Shown: piece by piece, positions 4,918 through 8,517 of the stretch | Layout of the letters: each line of letters begins with the position of its first letter | Position numbering within the stretch: the first letter of the stretch is position 1 | Assembly (NCBI GenBank): GCA_016211955.1 | Contig: JACRHX010000008.1 | Span: forward strand, 1 to 8,517 | DNA: 8,517 nucleotides | Reading direction: 5' to 3' | Source: Parcubacteria group bacterium | GTDB lineage: Bacteria; Patescibacteriota; Minisyncoccia; UBA6257; JACRHW01 | The notes under the pieces: model-generated | What the model was told of the DNA's origin: nothing | Databases searched by the model: none | What the model saw: only the letters and a program-made list of their open reading frames with translations | Made by a program: the position numbers and the translations under genes

Positions 4918-7404
4918 ATGAAACAATTCCCCTCATCACAACCAAAAAACACAGAAAATATAGAATTCGAAAAAAACCTCGAACGAGGACACTATACAGG
5001 TATTCTGGAAAACTACATGGAAAAAACAAAATGGAGTAGAGAACGTGTTGCGCGCGACGCGTGGCAAAATTTTTTTGATGCAAACAAATTTACGCTCGAT
5101 GGACTCGGACTCGAGACACAAGAAGACAAGGATGGTACAACAATAAGTATTAAAGGTTCTGCTGAATACCCCTATACACGACTTCTCCATTTGGGTGGTG
5201 GATACAAAGAAGATCCAAAAAAATCTGCAGGAGGACACCACGAAGGGACAAGAATCATAGCACTTCACATGCTTCGCGACTTTGGTTTTTCAAAGATTCT
5301 CTTTCGGTCTCAAGATTGGGAACTTGAATTCTATCTCGATGAACCCCCAAGGGGGTCCACAGAGGAAAAAAATCTACGCGGACTATATATCAGACTGAAA
5401 AAACACAACACACCACGCGAAGGAAACGATATTTTTCTTAAAAGTAATGATCCTGAAATGGCAAGAATCTTTAGCGATGCGCGCGATCTTTTTTATCACA
5501 GTAATAATCCCGATTTTCAAAATCCAACCGTAGATAACAAAAAGGCAGGATTTTCGCTTCATTTTGGAAAACCGGGAAATTTCTACCTAAATGGGCAGAG
5601 GATTAGTTACGATGTGCGTGGAAAATGGGAGACACTTCCTAATTTCACATTTTGGTCCCACGAAACGCCCGAAACACCGAGGTATACCATCGATCCCTCT
5701 CGAGATAGAGACGTAATCACGGAACGCGAGGTTGATCTCGTATATCTTGAATTTCTTGTCAATTCTCTTTCAGAAGAGGAGCTTGAAAAAACACTAAAAG
5801 CACTTGAACCGTTTTATGCCCTCCCCAACAGCCCCCTCGGATACGATCGGGAGCGACACATTGGGGATAATCTTTTACGACTTGTAGTGAATCGTCGCAT
5901 GTCTCTTGGTGATGTCCCAACATTTGATAAAAACTTTGTCGCCCTAGATGAACAGGATTTTCTTGAAACCTTGAAGGGACTTGGATTTATCCCCTGCCAC
6001 CCCTTTCTTGCGAACATTGGAATGATGCGCGCTTCAGAGATGAAAAATGAAATATTGGAACTACAAGAATACACCCCCACACCAGAACATGAAAAACGCA
6101 TCGAAAGTCTACAATCTCTTGCGCGAGATATTTTACAGACCACTGACACACGAACAATTGCTCATGTCGAAAATCTCCTCGGCGTTGAGCGAGGAGATAC
6201 TGTCGGGACACTTCAACGCCTCTCCGACCTTAACGCAAAGAAGATACGCCTCTTTGAAGGAAAACACCCTTATCTCAAAGGTCTCTATGATGAGCAGTTT
6301 GTGTGGGTAAGCAAAGACTCGCTTGAAACGCCAGACATCGAAGATGCCCTCGCTACATACCTCCACGAGCTATGCCATAAATTCGGCAACGATCAGTCAG
6401 AGATATTTTCTTACGCTCTCACTGATGTACTACGCCGCCTCGCAAAATATGCACGAACCAACCCAGAGGGTATGCATACTATACAACAAGAGTGGGAAGC
6501 AGTGCGTATTGATCGTGCGTGGAAAACAATACAAGACCTCAACGTACATCTTTCTAATATAGCGTTGGGCGAAGACCCCTTTAAAAGACGGCAGCGCCTT
6601 GATTCTCTAAATATCACGGACGATCTTGCGCAATCATTAGAAAAAATAGTAGTAACTCATTTCACACACGAAGATACAACCACCGCAATAAAACAAATCT
6701 TTGGTAGTATCCAGAGAGATCCCCTTTTGGAGCAGTGGGGGTTACTCACACAACCTTCTGCAAATTATCCTCCTCCTCCATCCAACGAAGAGACAAGAAT
6801 ACTAAAAGAAGCAAATAACCAACTCTGGAACATAGACTCCTTAATACGAAAACTTCAGGAACAAATAAATGCAAAACTTGGACAACTTAGTACGAATCCA
6901 ACCATTCAACAACGTAAAGATGGAAAATGGGCCATTAAACGTGAGAAGCTTGGCATTCCTCAACTCGAAGCAGAGATTGAATTAAAGAAGAAAGAAAAGA
7001 AGAAAATCTTTGAATCTGTAAAAGAATTACGTGAAAAAGAAGAACGCTATGAACACTCTGAACGTATTCTCCTCTCTTTTTTACAAAAACGAAACCCTAT
7101 TACTCTCTATGGTATTCCCTTCGACCCATTCGATATATACGCAATTTCTAACTTTTTTCCGGCATCACTAAAACTCCTTCTTCTTCGATGGGAAAAGAAA
7201 ACCTTTAACCATGAACTCTTTAAAAAAGAATTCTCCGAACTTCTCGAATGGGCAAAAACACAACACATTGCCCAACAGGAAAAAATCAAAAAAACAATAG
7301 GAAACGAAGTATTAAATGCCTATGAACGAGCACAAAACAATGCAACCCCTCTCACATTCGCTTACGCACAGCTCTGCCACGAAGCCCTCGAAAATATGGC
7401 GTAA
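4918..7404 (+). CDS. GHKL/Hsp90-like ATPase-fold protein with HExxH peptidase-like motif
   Basis: This 828-aa protein has no signal peptide or clear membrane helix. Residues about 25-275 resemble a GHKL (Hsp90/histidine-kinase-type) ATPase fold. RVARDAWQNFFDAN (43-56) matches the N-box, with D47, N51 and D54 in the E/D-x3-N-x2-D positions. LHLGGGYKED (90-99) and AGGHHEGTRIIALHML (104-119) match the G-box and lid region. The usual DxGxG Asp is not evident and H108 sits where related motifs often have Gly, so ATP binding may be altered. Residues 483-487 are HELCH, followed by G490, D492 and E495, a zinc-peptidase-like HExxH with possible third ligands. The tail (about 625-720) is charged and coiled-coil-like after a PPPP run (618-621). 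Nucleotide-controlled proteolysis is an inference; both centres could be degenerate. It has its own promoter and lies 65 bp before the superoxide dismutase gene. Confidence 0.8.
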   Translation: MKQFPSSQPKNTENIEFEKNLERGHYTGILENYMEKTKWSRERVARDAWQNFFDANKFTLDGLGLETQEDKDGTTISIKGSAEYPYTRLLHLGGGYKEDPKKSAGGHHEGTRIIALHMLRDFGFSKILFRSQDWELEFYLDEPPRGSTEEKNLRGLYIRLKKHNTPREGNDIFLKSNDPEMARIFSDARDLFYHSNNPDFQNPTVDNKKAGFSLHFGKPGNFYLNGQRISYDVRGKWETLPNFTFWSHETPETPRYTIDPSRDRDVITEREVDLVYLEFLVNSLSEEELEKTLKALEPFYALPNSPLGYDRERHIGDNLLRLVVNRRMSLGDVPTFDKNFVALDEQDFLETLKGLGFIPCHPFLANIGMMRASEMKNEILELQEYTPTPEHEKRIESLQSLARDILQTTDTRTIAHVENLLGVERGDTVGTLQRLSDLNAKKIRLFEGKHPYLKGLYDEQFVWVSKDSLETPDIEDALATYLHELCHKFGNDQSEIFSYALTDVLRRLAKYARTNPEGMHTIQQEWEAVRIDRAWKTIQDLNVHLSNIALGEDPFKRRQRLDSLNITDDLAQSLEKIVVTHFTHEDTTTAIKQIFGSIQRDPLLEQWGLLTQPSANYPPPPSNEETRILKEANNQLWNIDSLIRKLQEQINAKLGQLSTNPTIQQRKDGKWAIKREKLGIPQLEAEIELKKKEKKKIFESVKELREKEERYEHSERILLSFLQKRNPITLYGIPFDPFDIYAISNFFPASLKLLLLRWEKKTFNHELFKKEFSELLEWAKTQHIAQQEKIKKTIGNEVLNAYERAQNNATPLTFAYAQLCHEALENMA

Positions 7405-7410
7405 CAACGT

Positions 7411-7416
7411 TATAAT
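7411..7416 (+). promoter_or_regulatory. Possible -10 box of the superoxide dismutase gene
   Basis: A perfect TATAAT lies 7 bp after the stop of the 828-aa gene and would give a leader of about 47 nt. There is no convincing -35 box. The leader has short ACTA words (7446-7459) resembling one arm of the junction repeats elsewhere, but no inverted partner. Confidence 0.3.
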
Positions 7417-7469
7417 AAAAAGTTATCATTGTTTCTATGCCCTAATTACTAACTACTAAGCACTCGTCT

Positions 7470-8048
7470 ATGTACCAACAAAAATCATTCGATCATCTTT
7501 TAGGAACCCCCGGATTTAGCGACACACTACTCACCAACCATTTCACGCTCTATCGGGGATATGTAACAAACACGAATAAGCTTTCCGACACTCTTAAAAC
7601 ACTGCTTCAGGAAGATAAGGGGGGAACTCCAGAATATGCAGAATTAAAGCGCCGATTGGGTTGGGAATATAATGGCATGCGCCTCCATGAGTATTATTTT
7701 GGAAACATGTCGCAACAACCAAAAGCACGAGACGCAAATTTCCCCCTCCGAACGGCGCTTCAAGAACAGTTTCAAAGCTATGAATTATGGGAAAAAGATT
7801 TTAGAAACACAGGGTCAATGCGTGGAATAGGATGGACTATCCTCTATAAGGACATGGGGACTGGAAATTTATTTAACACGTGGGTTACCGAGCACGACAT
7901 GGGCCATCTCTCTGGCGCCACCCCCCTTCTTGTCCTCGATGTATTTGAACATGCCTACACGCTCGACTATGGACTAAAACGCGCAGACTATATTAACGCA
8001 TTCATGAACGCAATCGACTGGAACATCGTCGAACAACGCTATGCCTAA
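7470..8048 (+). CDS. sod: Fe/Mn-family superoxide dismutase, atypical
   Basis: The 192-aa protein belongs to the iron/manganese superoxide dismutase family, which converts superoxide to oxygen and hydrogen peroxide. No signal peptide is seen, so it should be cytoplasmic. The C-terminal half is clear: GIGWTILY (119-126), LDVFEHAYTLDY (156-167, with ligands D157 and H161) and RADYINAFMNAIDW (171-184). The other likely ligands are H24 in the N-terminal helix and H73 in GMRLHEYYF. Two points are unusual. The classical KHHQTYV segment is LYRGYV, which shifts H24 by one position against Tyr31 when compared with E. coli SodA. The second-sphere Gln (NQD in SodA) is His142 in TEHDMGH. Fe or Mn use cannot be decided. 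It follows the 828-aa gene by 65 bp and may be partly co-transcribed with it. Confidence 0.9.
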   Translation: MYQQKSFDHLLGTPGFSDTLLTNHFTLYRGYVTNTNKLSDTLKTLLQEDKGGTPEYAELKRRLGWEYNGMRLHEYYFGNMSQQPKARDANFPLRTALQEQFQSYELWEKDFRNTGSMRGIGWTILYKDMGTGNLFNTWVTEHDMGHLSGATPLLVLDVFEHAYTLDYGLKRADYINAFMNAIDWNIVEQRYA

Positions 8049-8053
8049 TTGTC

Positions 8054-8073
8054 ATTCCCGTGAAGGCGGGAAT
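8054..8073. repeat. ATTCCC-N8-GGGAAT palindrome
   Basis: ATTCCCG (8054-8060) pairs with CGGGAAT (8067-8073) around a 6-nt loop. The form ATTCCC-N8-GGGAAT is that of the dRS3 repeat of Neisseria, and similar palindromes occur in other bacteria. It begins 5 bp after the superoxide dismutase stop codon and has no U-run. Confidence 0.7.
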
Positions 8074-8096
8074 CTAGTATTATAACCTTTCATTAT

Positions 8097-8517
8097 ATGA
8101 ATAATTCTCTTGAACGTAGTTTGGAAAAACTTGGTCTCTCCGAAAAAGAAGCAAAAGTATACCTTGCCACCCTCGAGCTTGGTCAAGCCACCGTGCAGCA
8201 GATCGCGAAAAAAGCAGAGGTACAACGCCCTACTGCCTATGTACTTCTCGATTCGCTTATTAAGGATGGTCTCGTAACCAATGTCGATGTCGGTAAAAAA
8301 ACCCTCTTCGTAGCAGAAACTCCCGAGCAGCTCGATCGCCTTATAAAAAAAGAGGAGGTGGAACTTAAAGAAAAACACGAACGCCTCGAAGAAATAATCC
8401 CCGAACTTAAAGCACTTTTTAATCTTTCAGAAAACAAACCTAGGGTAAAATTCTACGCCGGCAAGGAGGGTATCATCGCAATACAAGAAGAATTCACGCG
8501 CGTTGCAGAAACGCAAA
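8097..8517 (+). CDS. TrmB-like winged-helix transcriptional regulator, partial
   Basis: The reading frame opens at ATG 8097 and runs off the window, giving 140 codons without a stop. The first 70 residues form a winged helix-turn-helix of the TrmB type: SLEKLGLSEKEAKVYLATLE (8-27), GQATVQQIAKKA (29-40), then the recognition helix RPTAYVLLDSLIKDGLV (44-60) and a wing about 61-72. A charged helical linker follows (about 75-110, rich in E and K), which in this family forms a coiled-coil dimer segment, then LKALFNLSENKPRVKFYAGKEG (about 107-128), the start of the C-terminal sensor part. TrmB proteins usually sense a sugar or another small molecule; the ligand cannot be read here. A weak -10-like TATAAC (8081-8086) ends 10 bp before the ATG and no Shine-Dalgarno site is seen. 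Whether it controls its neighbours is unknown. Confidence 0.9.
   Translation, partial: MNNSLERSLEKLGLSEKEAKVYLATLELGQATVQQIAKKAEVQRPTAYVLLDSLIKDGLVTNVDVGKKTLFVAETPEQLDRLIKKEEVELKEKHERLEEIIPELKALFNLSENKPRVKFYAGKEGIIAIQEEFTRVAETQ

Noticed and set aside
4936..5268. Minus-strand ORF of 110 codons, and similar antisense ORFs within other genes
   Set aside because: They overlap genes with clear family matches, are rich in Cys, Phe and Ser as expected for antisense frames, and have no start signals.

Overview
The window looks like a chromosomal segment of a Patescibacteria (CPR) bacterium, most likely Parcubacteria-like. This rests on several signs: an AT-leaning genome with A/T-rich gene starts mostly lacking Shine-Dalgarno sites, a secreted lamin-tail-domain protein, a TrmB-type regulator and an unusual Fe/Mn superoxide dismutase of the kind seen in CPR genomes, and short gene junctions packed with low-complexity inverted repeats. 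The taxonomic call is an inference. All protein genes I accept are on the + strand and read cleanly in the standard bacterial code.

Layout. 31-237 (minus strand): an apparent stand-alone structured RNA with its own promoter and Rho-independent terminator, divergent from ruvB. 264-1280: ruvB. 1280-1346: a 25-nt inverted repeat. 1358-2542: a secreted or membrane-anchored protein with two lamin-tail domains. 2543-2869: two nested hairpin blocks, the second forming a possible switching leader for yebC. 2870-3589: yebC. 3590-3675: inverted words and four 9-bp tandem repeats ending flush at the next ATG. 3676-4149: ruvC. 4139-4440: a run of nested palindromes. 4488-4814: a small unrecognised protein with the only strong Shine-Dalgarno site, closed by a clear terminator. 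4918-7404: an 828-aa protein joining a divergent GHKL/Hsp90-like ATPase fold to an HExxH peptidase-like motif and a coiled-coil tail. 7470-8048: Fe/Mn superoxide dismutase. 8097-8517: the N-terminal part of a TrmB-like regulator, running off the end.

How the genes fit together. ruvC (Holliday-junction resolvase) and ruvB (branch-migration motor) belong to one recombination-repair complex; ruvA is not in the window. yebC next to ruvC is a widely conserved pairing. The rest looks like an accessory block: envelope protein, ATPase/peptidase fusion, superoxide dismutase and regulator.

The best candidates for undescribed biology are the minus-strand RNA at 31-237, the ATPase-HExxH fusion, the yebC leader with mutually exclusive stems, and the inverted repeats that fill gene junctions almost from stop codon to start codon.
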